Assembly (NCBI GenBank): GCA_016926695.1
Contig: JAFGOB010000122.1
Coordinates: 1 to 20,515 of the forward strand
Source: Dehalococcoidales bacterium
GTDB lineage: Bacteria > Chloroflexota > Dehalococcoidia > Dehalococcoidales > UBA3254
Reading direction: 5' to 3'
Length of the DNA: 20,515 bases
The notes under the pieces are model-generated. The model did no database searches and was not told the origin of the DNA. It was given only the letters and a program-made list of their open reading frames with translations. Shown in pieces: positions 1-7,216 of the stretch; positions within the stretch are counted from its first letter, which is position 1; each line of letters begins with the position of its first letter. A program made the position numbers and the translations under genes.

Positions 1-86
1 AATCTGATGAACCGCCGTATACCGAACGGTACGTACGGTGGTGTGAGAGGACGCCGGGCGAACTAATCACCCGGCTCCTACTCGAT
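1..86 (+). mobile_element. Group II intron, 3' end (domains V and VI)
   Basis: Only the 3' tail of the intron lies in the window; its reverse transcriptase/maturase ORF, if present, is to the left. Bases 11-42 fold as domain V: a 9-bp lower stem (11-19 with 34-42, one G-U pair), a 2-nt bulge (CG, 32-33), a 4-bp upper stem (20-23 with 28-31) and a GAAC tetraloop, with a CGC-type triad in the 5' strand. Bases 45-83 fold as domain VI: 53-58 pair with 70-75, 48-51 with 76-79, and 45-47 with 81-83, leaving A80 bulged. A80 is the seventh base from a 3' end at T86, as expected for the lariat branch point. The intron end CTACTCGAT is typical of bacterial introns. The element ends 25 bases before the hydrolase start, so it may have displaced that gene's promoter. 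Confidence 0.88.
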
Positions 87-111
87 TTAGTGTGCGAAAA
101 GGGATGCCGGG

Positions 112-900
112 TTGATCAATGAATTACATAGCGCAATGGTCATGGTAGATGGACTGAATGTTCATTATCTAACGGGCGGTCAAGGAGACCCTCTCCTGGT
201 TGTCCACGGCGGTACCGGAGGCGCCCGGGACTGGCGTGATAATATGGAGCAGTTGACCGACAAATATACTGTATATGTACCCGATATGCCGGGCTACGGC
301 CTGACAGGCTCTCTTTCCGTAGATTACCATGTTCCACAGGCTACCGACTTTCTTGAACGCTTTACCGGTACGCTGGGACTGAAGCGGTTCAGCTTATTGG
401 GACATTCCTTCGGGGGAAGTATAGCCCTGAGCTACTCACTAAAATTCCCCTACAAAATTACCAAACTGGTGCTGGTAAGCAGCCTGGGACTGGGCAAAGA
501 AATAGCCCTTTTTATCCGCTGGACCGCTCACAGACCGTTTTGCCTGTATACCGGCCGCTCGGTGCTGGCCGTAATGAAAGCAGCGAAATGGCTTATCAAG
601 CGATTATTGCTGCCCTTTGATTTCGATCTTCCATTTTGCGAAAGCAGTCTTTCTCTGAGCACCGATGTAACCAGTTTTCGCGCACAGACAACCCAGTATT
701 CCAGCCGTCTCTCCGAGTTGACCATGCCGACGCTTTTGATATGGGGAGCCCGCGATCCCGTGGTGCCCTTCAGGCATGCTTACCAGGCAGGTGAAGTAAT
801 ACCGGACTGCCGGGTCAGGATTTTCAACGAGAGCGGGCACAGCGTATACCGTGAAAGATTCGACGAGTTCAACGAGACCCTGCGCGGTTTCCTGGGATAG
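112..900 (+). CDS. Alpha/beta-fold hydrolase
   Basis: A 262-residue single-domain alpha/beta hydrolase, probably cytosolic since no signal peptide is visible. The oxyanion-hole HGGTGG lies at 32-37. The nucleophile elbow GHSFGG puts Ser99 in place, Asp215 is in WGARDP, and His243 is in ESGHS, so the triad is complete. A short helical cap lies at about 130-185. Length and layout fit the broad esterase / C-C bond hydrolase / haloperoxidase-like group; the substrate cannot be told. The listed start is TTG with AAAAGGG about nine bases upstream; an in-frame stop at 88-90 rules out longer forms. ATG codons at 136 and 142 are alternatives that would keep the whole domain. The gene sits directly behind a group II intron end, so its native promoter may be lost or lie within the intron. 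Confidence 0.88.
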   Translation: MINELHSAMVMVDGLNVHYLTGGQGDPLLVVHGGTGGARDWRDNMEQLTDKYTVYVPDMPGYGLTGSLSVDYHVPQATDFLERFTGTLGLKRFSLLGHSFGGSIALSYSLKFPYKITKLVLVSSLGLGKEIALFIRWTAHRPFCLYTGRSVLAVMKAAKWLIKRLLLPFDFDLPFCESSLSLSTDVTSFRAQTTQYSSRLSELTMPTLLIWGARDPVVPFRHAYQAGEVIPDCRVRIFNESGHSVYRERFDEFNETLRGFLG

Positions 901-979
901 CCAATTTCAGTAAAAGACTCCGACAATACCCCGCTCATTTGCCTGTTCCTGTTTCCGTCCGATTCCAATCGTAATGACT

Positions 980-1055
980 TTAAATTGCTTTGTCGTTACA
1001 CTTCTTGCAATGACGAGTTAAAACAAGTGCTATTTATAATATATATTTGGTATCT
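980..1055 (-). repeat. Dispersed repeat, copy 1
   Basis: Read on the minus strand, this stretch matches 20052-20129 on the plus strand over about 76 bases, including GCACTTGTTTT, CGTCATTGC, AGTGTAACGAC and AAGCAAT. The CGTCATTGC...GAAGCAATCTC type of sequence is a widespread non-coding repeat in many environmental bacterial genomes. It carries no ORF. It lies in the 538-base gap between the hydrolase and the flavoprotein operon; the rest of that gap holds a hairpin (1094-1126) and a candidate promoter. Confidence 0.8.
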
Positions 1056-1093
1056 TGCTGTTTCCTTTTTCATTAATATCATGAGATTCCCAC

Positions 1094-1126
1094 GTCCCGA
1101 TAAGGTGTAAAAGGATGTATCGGGAC
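1094..1126. repeat. Perfect 9-bp hairpin of the repeat family
   Basis: GTCCCGATA (1094-1102) and TATCGGGAC (1118-1126) are perfect inverted repeats around a 15-base loop. Related modules with CCGAT...AAAAGG...ATCGGG-CTC occur at 20160-20189, and a weaker one at 20007-20034. It therefore belongs to the repeat family rather than being a simple terminator of the hydrolase, which ends 193 bases upstream; no T-run follows. Confidence 0.65.
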
Positions 1127-1314
1127 TCTGAATGGGTACCGTATTTCTATTCATGTGTCTCCATATATGGCTTCAAATACCAGCTTTTCCAACTTCCTGT
1201 GTCAAGTTGTAACCGGGTTAGCGCAAGGACGAGGAAAGTGCAGTGATATATTGCCCTGGCCTCTTCCCTGGTGACCGAAATGTAGAACATCCACACTTCT
1301 CTGTACCTTTCCAC

Positions 1315-1344
1315 TTGCTAAAACAGGGGCAAAGCTGTTATAAA
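1315..1344 (+). promoter_or_regulatory. Candidate promoter of the flavoprotein operon
   Basis: TTGCTA (1315-1320) and TATAAA (1339-1344) are 18 bases apart and resemble a sigma-70 promoter. Initiation near 1351 would leave a leader of about 88 bases before the ATG at 1439. This is the best match upstream of the operon, but the -35 is weak. Confidence 0.35.
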
Positions 1345-1438
1345 AGACAAGATGGGAATATTCTGTGACGGCTTGCCGAAAGGTCATTCCCGGTTACGGA
1401 GGAATAAAACCAAAAATTACTGCACGAAGGAGCCTGAA

Positions 1439-2941
1439 ATGGTATCTGAGCGGGAAGAAGATAATATTACCGGGCAATTGGCTGAAATCGTTGGCCCCGA
1501 AAACGTTGTGAACAGGCCTGATATTGTGAAAAGCTTCACTGAAAGCCATAGCTTTGTTCAACCTGTAAAACCGCGCCTGGTAGTCAGGCCTGCCAGCGCA
1601 GGTGAAGTACAAAAAATCGTGCAGTGGGCCAATGAAACACTGGTTCCGCTGGTGCCGGTCAGTTCCGGTCCTCCCCATTTTTGCGGGGGTACCGTTCCGG
1701 GAGTATCCGGGACGGTAGTGATGAACCTGAGACGGATGCAGAAAATTATGCATGTAGACCGGAAAAACCGTATGATCCTGATCGAGCCGGGAGTGAGTTA
1801 CGAGCAACTTCAGCCGGTGCTGGCCGCAGAAGGCCTCAGGGTTTCTACTCCCTTACTACCCCGGGGCAATAAATCGGTGATCACCAGCCTTCTGGAGAGA
1901 CAGCCCACGCTGGTCCCGAAATACAACTGGTCTTTGCCGGAGCCTTTACGGTGCCTGGAAATAGTCTGGGGAAGAGGTGAAACGCTCTGGACTGGCGAGG
2001 CCGGTTCCGCAGTTCACTCACTGGAAAAACAATGGGCCAGGGGACTGGCGCAGATTGACCCCAAGGGACCCCTGGAGACAGACTGGTATCGGCTTGTTTC
2101 CGGTGCTCAGGGAAGTATGGGCGTTGTGACCTGGGCCTCGATCAAATGCGAACTGCTGCCCAGGGCACACCGACTTTTCTTTATCCCCGCGGATAATCTC
2201 GATAACCTTATCGATTCCGCCCGCAGGCTTTTAAGGCTCAGGCTGGGAGACGAGTTTCTGCTGGTCAACAACCTCACTCTGGCCTGTATTATTGGACGCG
2301 ATACCGCTGAAATAGAAATGCTGCGTGAAAAACTGCCTTCCTGGTCGATCCTTGTAGGTGTGGCCGGCAGGGATATTCTGCCGGAAGAGAGGGTCGAGGT
2401 GCAGGAGCAGGATATCCGTGAGACCTGTCGGCAGTATGGCAACAGCCCTGTGGCTTCAATTTCCGGGATCGAAGGTGAACAGGTACTGGACACACTGCTG
2501 CGCCCTTCGGAAGAACCGTACTGGAAGCTCAAATACAGGGGCGAATACCGGGATATTTTCTTTATGACCACGCTGGACAGGACTCCTGAATTCGTAAAAC
2601 TGGTCTATTCGCTGGCAGAATCGGTCAACTGGCCTGCATCGCGTATCGGCGTGTATATACAGCCGCAGCACCAGGGGGTGTCACATCATTGTGAATTCAG
2701 CCTGTATTATGATCCCGCTAATACGGCTGAAGCAGCCGGAGCGAGGAAACTTTTCGATCTGGTCAGTACCGCTCTGGCAGAGCAGGGGGCCTTCTTCTCC
2801 AGGCCTTACGGCAGTTGGGCCGATCTGGCTTACCGGCGTGATCCGCAGGCAGCGGCCCTTTTAAAGGACGTGAAGAAGATACTCGATCCGCGTAATATCC
2901 TGAATCCCGGGAAGCTGTGCTTTCCGGCGCGGGAGGTTTAA
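1439..2941 (+). CDS. FAD-linked oxidase, GlcD/VAO type (500 aa)
   Basis: A flavoprotein of the PCMH/VAO fold, the family of glycolate oxidase GlcD, D-lactate dehydrogenase and 4-cresol dehydrogenase. The N-terminal FAD-binding domain spans about residues 44-235: RPASAGEVQKIVQWA, then PVSSGPPHFCGGTVPGVSG in place of the usual glycine-rich loop (about 73-91), MNLRRM, IEPGV, and GAQGSMGVVT near 222-231. The C-terminus, LDPRNILNPGKL, is the family hallmark. No signal peptide or membrane segment is seen. I chose the ATG at 1439 because AAGGAG (1427-1432) precedes it by six bases; a longer form from 1352 has no homology-like sequence in its first 29 residues. It is the first gene of an operon with a 46-aa ORF, a CCG Fe-S protein and a second flavoprotein. 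It probably oxidises a hydroxyacid or alcohol and hands electrons to the Fe-S partner; the substrate is unknown. Confidence 0.88.
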   Translation: MVSEREEDNITGQLAEIVGPENVVNRPDIVKSFTESHSFVQPVKPRLVVRPASAGEVQKIVQWANETLVPLVPVSSGPPHFCGGTVPGVSGTVVMNLRRMQKIMHVDRKNRMILIEPGVSYEQLQPVLAAEGLRVSTPLLPRGNKSVITSLLERQPTLVPKYNWSLPEPLRCLEIVWGRGETLWTGEAGSAVHSLEKQWARGLAQIDPKGPLETDWYRLVSGAQGSMGVVTWASIKCELLPRAHRLFFIPADNLDNLIDSARRLLRLRLGDEFLLVNNLTLACIIGRDTAEIEMLREKLPSWSILVGVAGRDILPEERVEVQEQDIRETCRQYGNSPVASISGIEGEQVLDTLLRPSEEPYWKLKYRGEYRDIFFMTTLDRTPEFVKLVYSLAESVNWPASRIGVYIQPQHQGVSHHCEFSLYYDPANTAEAAGARKLFDLVSTALAEQGAFFSRPYGSWADLAYRRDPQAAALLKDVKKILDPRNILNPGKLCFPAREV

Positions 2942-3081
2942 TGAATAGAGTAGTTTACGACAGAACTGAGGGTGGTTATTGCTCAGTGAAGAAGTATACG
3001 GTCGCCGCTTACTACCGCGGGAAGTGTCCGGTCCGGCCCGGGCAGGCACAGTTGATGTATGAATTTTATCGTCCTGTGTAA
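2941..3081 (+). CDS. Small protein of 46 aa, coupled to the upstream flavoprotein
   Basis: A 46-codon ORF whose ATG overlaps the upstream TAA by one base (TAATG), with GGAGG at 2932-2936, four bases before the ATG. That layout is typical of translational coupling. It stops 21 bases before the Fe-S protein gene, which has its own ribosome binding site. The product is basic and rich in tyrosine (seven Tyr), with two cysteines (residues 14 and 29) and no membrane segment. I do not recognise a family. It could be a small subunit or assembly factor of the complex, or only a spacer translated by chance. Confidence 0.5.
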   Translation: MNRVVYDRTEGGYCSVKKYTVAAYYRGKCPVRPGQAQLMYEFYRPV

Positions 3082-3102
3082 AAAATCAGGAGGCAGGGGA
3101 AT

Positions 3103-4383
3103 ATGACATTAGAAGACTATCGTGCGGATATGCTGAGATGCACGCGCTGCTCGTACTGTAAATGGATCCCGATAGACCAGATAAAAAGCTGGCAGTACTC
3201 CAGGGGATGTCCCAGCATAGAGTACAACAAATTCCAGCCATACTCGGCCGGAGGCAGGCTCTCAGCCGCGCTATCCCTTCTGGAAGGGAGGAGCAGCTAT
3301 ACGCCGCGGTTCCTGGATATCGCCTACAAGTGCCTGCTTTGCGGTTCCTGCGATGTAGCCTGCAAGGTCTGCCGGTATGACATGGAGCCGCTTCAGGCCA
3401 TGCGGGAGCTGCGGTTCAAGATGAATGCTGACGGGCAGTGTTTGCCGCAGCACCGGGTGCTGGTTGAAAGCCTGCAAAAAAACAATAATCCTCTGCAAAA
3501 GACGTCCACCGGGAGGGGTAAATGGGCTGAAGGATTGAAGGTCAAAGACCTTACCCGTGAAAAGGCTGAGGTGGTGTTCCATGCCGGTTGCCGTTTCAGC
3601 TACGATGAAGAAATCCAGCATGCCGCCCGGTCAGCCGTTTCGCTGCTGCTGAAAGCGGGAGTGGATGTGGGGATAATGGGGGAGGCTGAAATGTGCTGTG
3701 GTGGCCGGGTTAACGATATGGGATACCGTTCGCAGATGAAGGCCTGCGCCGAGCGCAATATAGACGCCTGGACCAGGAGCGGCTCCAGGACTATCGTTAC
3801 CTCGTGTGCGGACTGCTACTATGCTATCAAACGGCTTTATCCCGAGCTTGGCTCCAGCTTTGAAGTCCTGCATACAGTGGAGTTGCTCGACCGTCTTATC
3901 AAGGAGGGAAGGCTCACTCTCAATTGCAACGTACCGCTGAAGGTTACCTATCACGATCCCTGTCACCTGGGCAGGCAGGGTGAACCATATGTGCCCTGGA
4001 AGGGGAAGGAAAAAAAGATCAGGGGCCAGATCGTGGTCTATGATCCACCAAGACCCCGCTATAACGGCGCCCGGGGAATCTATGAGCCGCCGCGCGAAAT
4101 ATTGAAGAGTATACCCGGGTTAAGCCTGGTAGAGATGGAGCGGAACAAGGAATATGCCTGGTGCTGCGGGGCGGGAGGGGGCGTCCGCGAGGCCTACCCG
4201 GACTTTTCCGCCTGGACCGCCGCGGAGAGAATCAAGGAAGCCCGGTCCACGGGCGCGGAAGCTATTATCAGCGCATGTCCCGGATGCGAAAGGAATTTCA
4301 TCGATGCCGTTAAGACCGGCGGGCTGGATTTGAAGGTGCTTGATATCGTGGAGATCGTGTGGCAGGCTGTCTCCGCACCCTGA
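3103..4383 (+). CDS. Fe-S protein with two CCG domains (GlcF/HdrD-like)
   Basis: A 426-residue electron-transfer subunit. The N-terminus holds two ferredoxin-like cysteine sets: Cys13, 16, 19 and 36, and Cys77, 80, 83 and 87 (plus Cys90), fitting two [4Fe-4S] clusters. Two CCG domains (PF02754) follow: Cys163, CC198-199 and CADC (235/238), then HDPCH Cys287, CC354-355 and CPGC (392/395). Such domains bind non-cubane clusters in HdrB and occur in GlcF, GlpC and LutA-like proteins. The second domain has 66 residues between its first Cys and CC, versus 34 in the first, because of an insertion around PYVPWKG and YDPPRPRY. AGGAGG (3088-3093) precedes the ATG by nine bases. No membrane helix is seen, so it is probably peripheral. 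Its position between two flavoproteins makes it the likely shared electron acceptor. Confidence 0.9.
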   Translation: MTLEDYRADMLRCTRCSYCKWIPIDQIKSWQYSRGCPSIEYNKFQPYSAGGRLSAALSLLEGRSSYTPRFLDIAYKCLLCGSCDVACKVCRYDMEPLQAMRELRFKMNADGQCLPQHRVLVESLQKNNNPLQKTSTGRGKWAEGLKVKDLTREKAEVVFHAGCRFSYDEEIQHAARSAVSLLLKAGVDVGIMGEAEMCCGGRVNDMGYRSQMKACAERNIDAWTRSGSRTIVTSCADCYYAIKRLYPELGSSFEVLHTVELLDRLIKEGRLTLNCNVPLKVTYHDPCHLGRQGEPYVPWKGKEKKIRGQIVVYDPPRPRYNGARGIYEPPREILKSIPGLSLVEMERNKEYAWCCGAGGGVREAYPDFSAWTAAERIKEARSTGAEAIISACPGCERNFIDAVKTGGLDLKVLDIVEIVWQAVSAP

Positions 4384-4404
4384 ACCGGGAAAATATGCAG
4401 ATGA

Positions 4405-4457
4405 ATATAAACCTGTGAAGACGGGTATAAGCCTGTAAGGGCATGGCATGCCGTGCC
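4405..4457 (+). promoter_or_regulatory. Repeat pair plus palindrome between operon genes
   Basis: ATATAAACCTGTGAAG (4405-4420) is repeated imperfectly as GTATAAGCCTGTAAGG (4425-4440), 12 of 16 bases, at a 20-base period. It is followed at once by the near-perfect palindrome GGCATGGCATGCCGTGCC (4440-4457). The gap to the next gene is 111 bases, wider than elsewhere in the operon. It could be a regulator site, an mRNA processing hairpin or an internal control point for the second flavoprotein. Confidence 0.4.
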
Positions 4458-4494
4458 TGGAGAATAAAGCAAAAATTTACATTAAGGAGCGACT

Positions 4495-6144
4495 ATGGCT
4501 ATTTCCAGGGAAGAATACAAAGAGCTGGAAGAAGTAGTAAGCGACGCAAATATCTCCGATGATCCGGCGCTGCTGGATTCATATGCTTTCCAGTGGCTGG
4601 CTGAGGTAGTCAGGCCGGGCCAGAGCCATTTCATGCCCCGTCCCGTGGCGGTGCTGATGCCCGGAAGCACGGCTGAAATACAGGCTATAGTCAGGATATG
4701 CAATCGCTACAGGACCAGGGTCAAGCCGTACTCGACCGGCTGGTATTTTTACGGTGCTCCGCAGAAAGACGGGGACAATACCGTACAACTGGACCTGAGA
4801 CGGATGGGACGGATCCTTGAGATAGATGAAAAAAACATGTTTACCGTGATCGAGCCCTATGTGATCTGTGCCAACCTTCAGGCCGAACTGATGAAACGGG
4901 GCCTGAACCTGAATATAATCGGCGCGGGCGCATCCACCTCTCCGCTGGCCAGCGCGACCTCATACAGCGGGCCCGGCCCGAGCTCTTTCTGGATGGGACA
5001 TAACTCGGAGGTCCTGCTGGGCATGGAGTGGGTTACGCCCACGGGGGAGGTTATTAAGACCGGCTCACTCGGTTCCGGGGCCGGCTGGTTCTGCGGCGAA
5101 GGTCCGGGACCCAGTCTCAGAGGCATCTGCCGCGGGGCAAGGGGCGCGAGGGGAGGAATGGGTGTGTATACCAAATGCGCTCTCAAGCTCACCCACTGGC
5201 CCGGTCCTTCTCAGATGCCGATTGAAGGGACGGTACCAGCTTACCGCTCTCCAATCCCGGAGAACTTCAGGACCTATACCCTGGCTTTCCCGTCCTGGGA
5301 AGCCCTGGCGGAAGCGTATTACAAGATATATGACAATGAGATCGGCTATCTTTTTCACAAGCAGTTTAACATGCTGGGAGCCGACCTGGCGCCGGCTTTC
5401 TGGCTTTTGTATAATGATCCCAGTAAGACATTGAGCGATATCGAGGAGATCGCCAGACGTCCGGAGGTGAAGGAGCTGATCGAAGAGATGCGGTGCGCCT
5501 TTCAGATAGTCATGGCGGGCCGTTCCTTGAGAGATATAGAGTTCCAGGATAAAGTGCTGGAGCGAATTCTGGCTGATACCGGCGGCTGGAAGGTAGCCAG
5601 GATGTGTGAACCGGATATGACGGAATTTACCTACCTGTACCTTACCCGGCTGGGCCACAAGCATCTGAACTATGTCTATGTAGGCGGCTACCTGGGTACC
5701 TGGATGCAGTCCGGCCCGCCAGACTTTGTGATCCAGTACAGGCCCGTAGCTGAGGCCGGGTTATACCGGGACTCGGAATCGGGACTGCTGGTGCAGTGCG
5801 GTGGTGACTCCATGATGGGCTCGGGCAGCGCGACCGGTGGAGGGGGCAATACGGGTTTTGAGCAGTTCGTCTCTTACGACCCGGCCAATGAGGAGTCCAT
5901 TAGTGCCGTGATTGAGCATATGCATAACGCCACCAGGGATGCCGTTCAGCACGGCTTCGCTCCGGGGCATGAGACTCCCTTCCTCCAGATCGGCATGACG
6001 GACGAACAGCTTCACGATCAGTTCGCCAGGTCGAGCCAGCCCCTCATCTATCATCTACAGAGGGAGATAAAGCAGTTGCTCGATCCCAACGATGTGGGAG
6101 ACAGGCTTTATAGCTGGCTGCCCGGACCTGAGCAGAATCCATAA
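4495..6144 (+). CDS. Second FAD-linked oxidase, VAO/4-cresol dehydrogenase-like (549 aa)
   Basis: A second, larger flavoprotein of the PCMH/VAO fold. The FAD domain covers about residues 47-235: RPVAVLMPGSTAEIQAIVR, KPYSTGWYFYG replacing the usual glycine loop (77-87), LDLRRM (99-104), IEPYV, GAGAST, and GARGGMGVYTKCALKL near 217-232. The region GSGAGWFCGEGPGPSLRG (193-210) is not in plain GlcD proteins and resembles the longer aryl-alcohol-oxidase-like members. The C-terminus LLDPNDVGDR is the family hallmark. AAGGAG (4484-4489) precedes the ATG by five bases. It is only loosely similar to the flavoprotein at 1439-2941, so it is not a recent duplicate; the two may have different substrates or act as a pair like GlcD and GlcE. 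Substrate unknown. Confidence 0.87.
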   Translation: MAISREEYKELEEVVSDANISDDPALLDSYAFQWLAEVVRPGQSHFMPRPVAVLMPGSTAEIQAIVRICNRYRTRVKPYSTGWYFYGAPQKDGDNTVQLDLRRMGRILEIDEKNMFTVIEPYVICANLQAELMKRGLNLNIIGAGASTSPLASATSYSGPGPSSFWMGHNSEVLLGMEWVTPTGEVIKTGSLGSGAGWFCGEGPGPSLRGICRGARGARGGMGVYTKCALKLTHWPGPSQMPIEGTVPAYRSPIPENFRTYTLAFPSWEALAEAYYKIYDNEIGYLFHKQFNMLGADLAPAFWLLYNDPSKTLSDIEEIARRPEVKELIEEMRCAFQIVMAGRSLRDIEFQDKVLERILADTGGWKVARMCEPDMTEFTYLYLTRLGHKHLNYVYVGGYLGTWMQSGPPDFVIQYRPVAEAGLYRDSESGLLVQCGGDSMMGSGSATGGGGNTGFEQFVSYDPANEESISAVIEHMHNATRDAVQHGFAPGHETPFLQIGMTDEQLHDQFARSSQPLIYHLQREIKQLLDPNDVGDRLYSWLPGPEQNP

Positions 6145-6304
6145 TAAGTCGCCCCAAAAGGAAATAAAAAACAACAGGCATCGAACGTACAGCGGGCTGG
6201 TTATCCGGGTCTTGTAGACGGGACTGATGCCGGGATTCGAAAGATAGAAGGGATTTGAGCTTGTTTTACAAGGGCTTATAATAATATCCCTAGTAAGGAA
6301 GCCT

Positions 6305-6332
6305 GCTCCCTGGCTGTATTTATTCAGGGAGC
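6305..6332. terminator. Hairpin between convergent genes
   Basis: GCTCCCTG (6305-6312) and CAGGGAGC (6325-6332) form a perfect 8-bp stem with a 12-base loop, directly at the stop codon of the minus-strand lipoprotein and 160 bases past the plus-strand operon. No T-run flanks it on either strand, so termination is inferred from position. The preceding 6145-6304 shows no gene. Confidence 0.45.
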
Positions 6333-6937
6333 TATGAACCCTGAGTGTAAGTTACCGTTACCTCGTATTTGTTATTGTCCTTGTCTATTTCGTCACCATC
6401 ATAAACCAGGTCAAATAGAATCTTCTCACTCTCACCGGGGATATCCCCCATAAACCCGCTGATCTCTCCTGTGTCGTTGTCATGGTGGTATACGAATGAT
6501 TCTCCGGGTTGCAATTCGCAGGGTGATACGTTCAGTGGGCTCCATACCTTGGAGCCGTCAACGTAAACGTCAATCCTGCTCTTGCTTTTTTCCGGATCGC
6601 AGCCGGCATTGCCCTGATTGCTCAATGTAACAACCAGGAATGTGCCGTATTCTTCGGGAATGGGGTCCAGAGGCACCCAGTTCGAGTCAACACGCACGTT
6701 TCCGTTAAAAGGCGCAGAAAAGGTAACCGGTTGTTTCCCTTCGTATTGATAGCTATACATTATTTCTACGTTGTCGATAGAAAAGTCCGGCAGCGAGGGA
6801 CCGGCCCCGGGTTTCTGGTTCTCGCCTGCGGGCCTTTTTTCCAGCTTGCTGGAGTCCTCATTTTGCTCGCATGAAATACTTGCTGGTGTGATAACGAGCA
6901 AGATGACAATCCACAAAATCAATGTCCGGTATTTCAT
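6332..6937 (-). CDS. Secreted lipoprotein of unknown function, CARDB-like fold
   Basis: A 201-residue predicted lipoprotein. The N-terminus has a Lys/Arg start, a hydrophobic stretch (about residues 5-18) and ASISC with Cys23 as the likely lipidated residue. A low-complexity linker follows (about 24-50). The remainder looks like an immunoglobulin-like CARDB/DUF4352-type beta sandwich: FLVVTLSNQGNAGC, a DVYVDG strand, and ELQPGESFVYHHD. CARDB-type domains usually bind surfaces or partners rather than catalyse. I placed the start at 6937 because AAGGAG (6945-6950, minus strand) lies seven bases before it; the upstream ATG at 6964 would add nine residues without a ribosome binding site. It stands alone, with 279 bases to the next gene. 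Confidence 0.78.
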   Translation of the reverse strand: MKYRTLILWIVILLVITPASISCEQNEDSSKLEKRPAGENQKPGAGPSLPDFSIDNVEIMYSYQYEGKQPVTFSAPFNGNVRVDSNWVPLDPIPEEYGTFLVVTLSNQGNAGCDPEKSKSRIDVYVDGSKVWSPLNVSPCELQPGESFVYHHDNDTGEISGFMGDIPGESEKILFDLVYDGDEIDKDNNKYEVTVTYTQGS

Positions 6938-7216
6938 TTTGCCTCTCCTTTGCTGGCAACGCATCTTTACTTTTGCCGCATGATTATTACAATATCATTA
7001 TATTAAATCAATCCCGGCACTATAAAGGAAAATATTACTTTTCTTGCTATACTATGCATGTAAAAGGTATTGCTATCATGGTACCGAGTACATCCGGGCA
7101 TGGAAGATGTTGATGCGGACGCTGTTCTATGCTCGAATTCTAACAGTATTAAGGGTATTTCCGGAGAATGAGGGGAGTATGCACTGAGTATTTCCACCCC
7201 TCAGGACTCTTCTTTG

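Noticed and set aside
1352..1438. Longer N-terminus of the first flavoprotein from an upstream ATG
   Set aside because: The 29 extra residues look random, and AAGGAG sits ideally before the ATG at 1439.
7169..7203. TGAGGGG/CCCCTCA hairpin downstream of the ATPase pseudogene
   Set aside because: Loop of 21 bases and no T-run on the minus strand; termination is possible but not supported.
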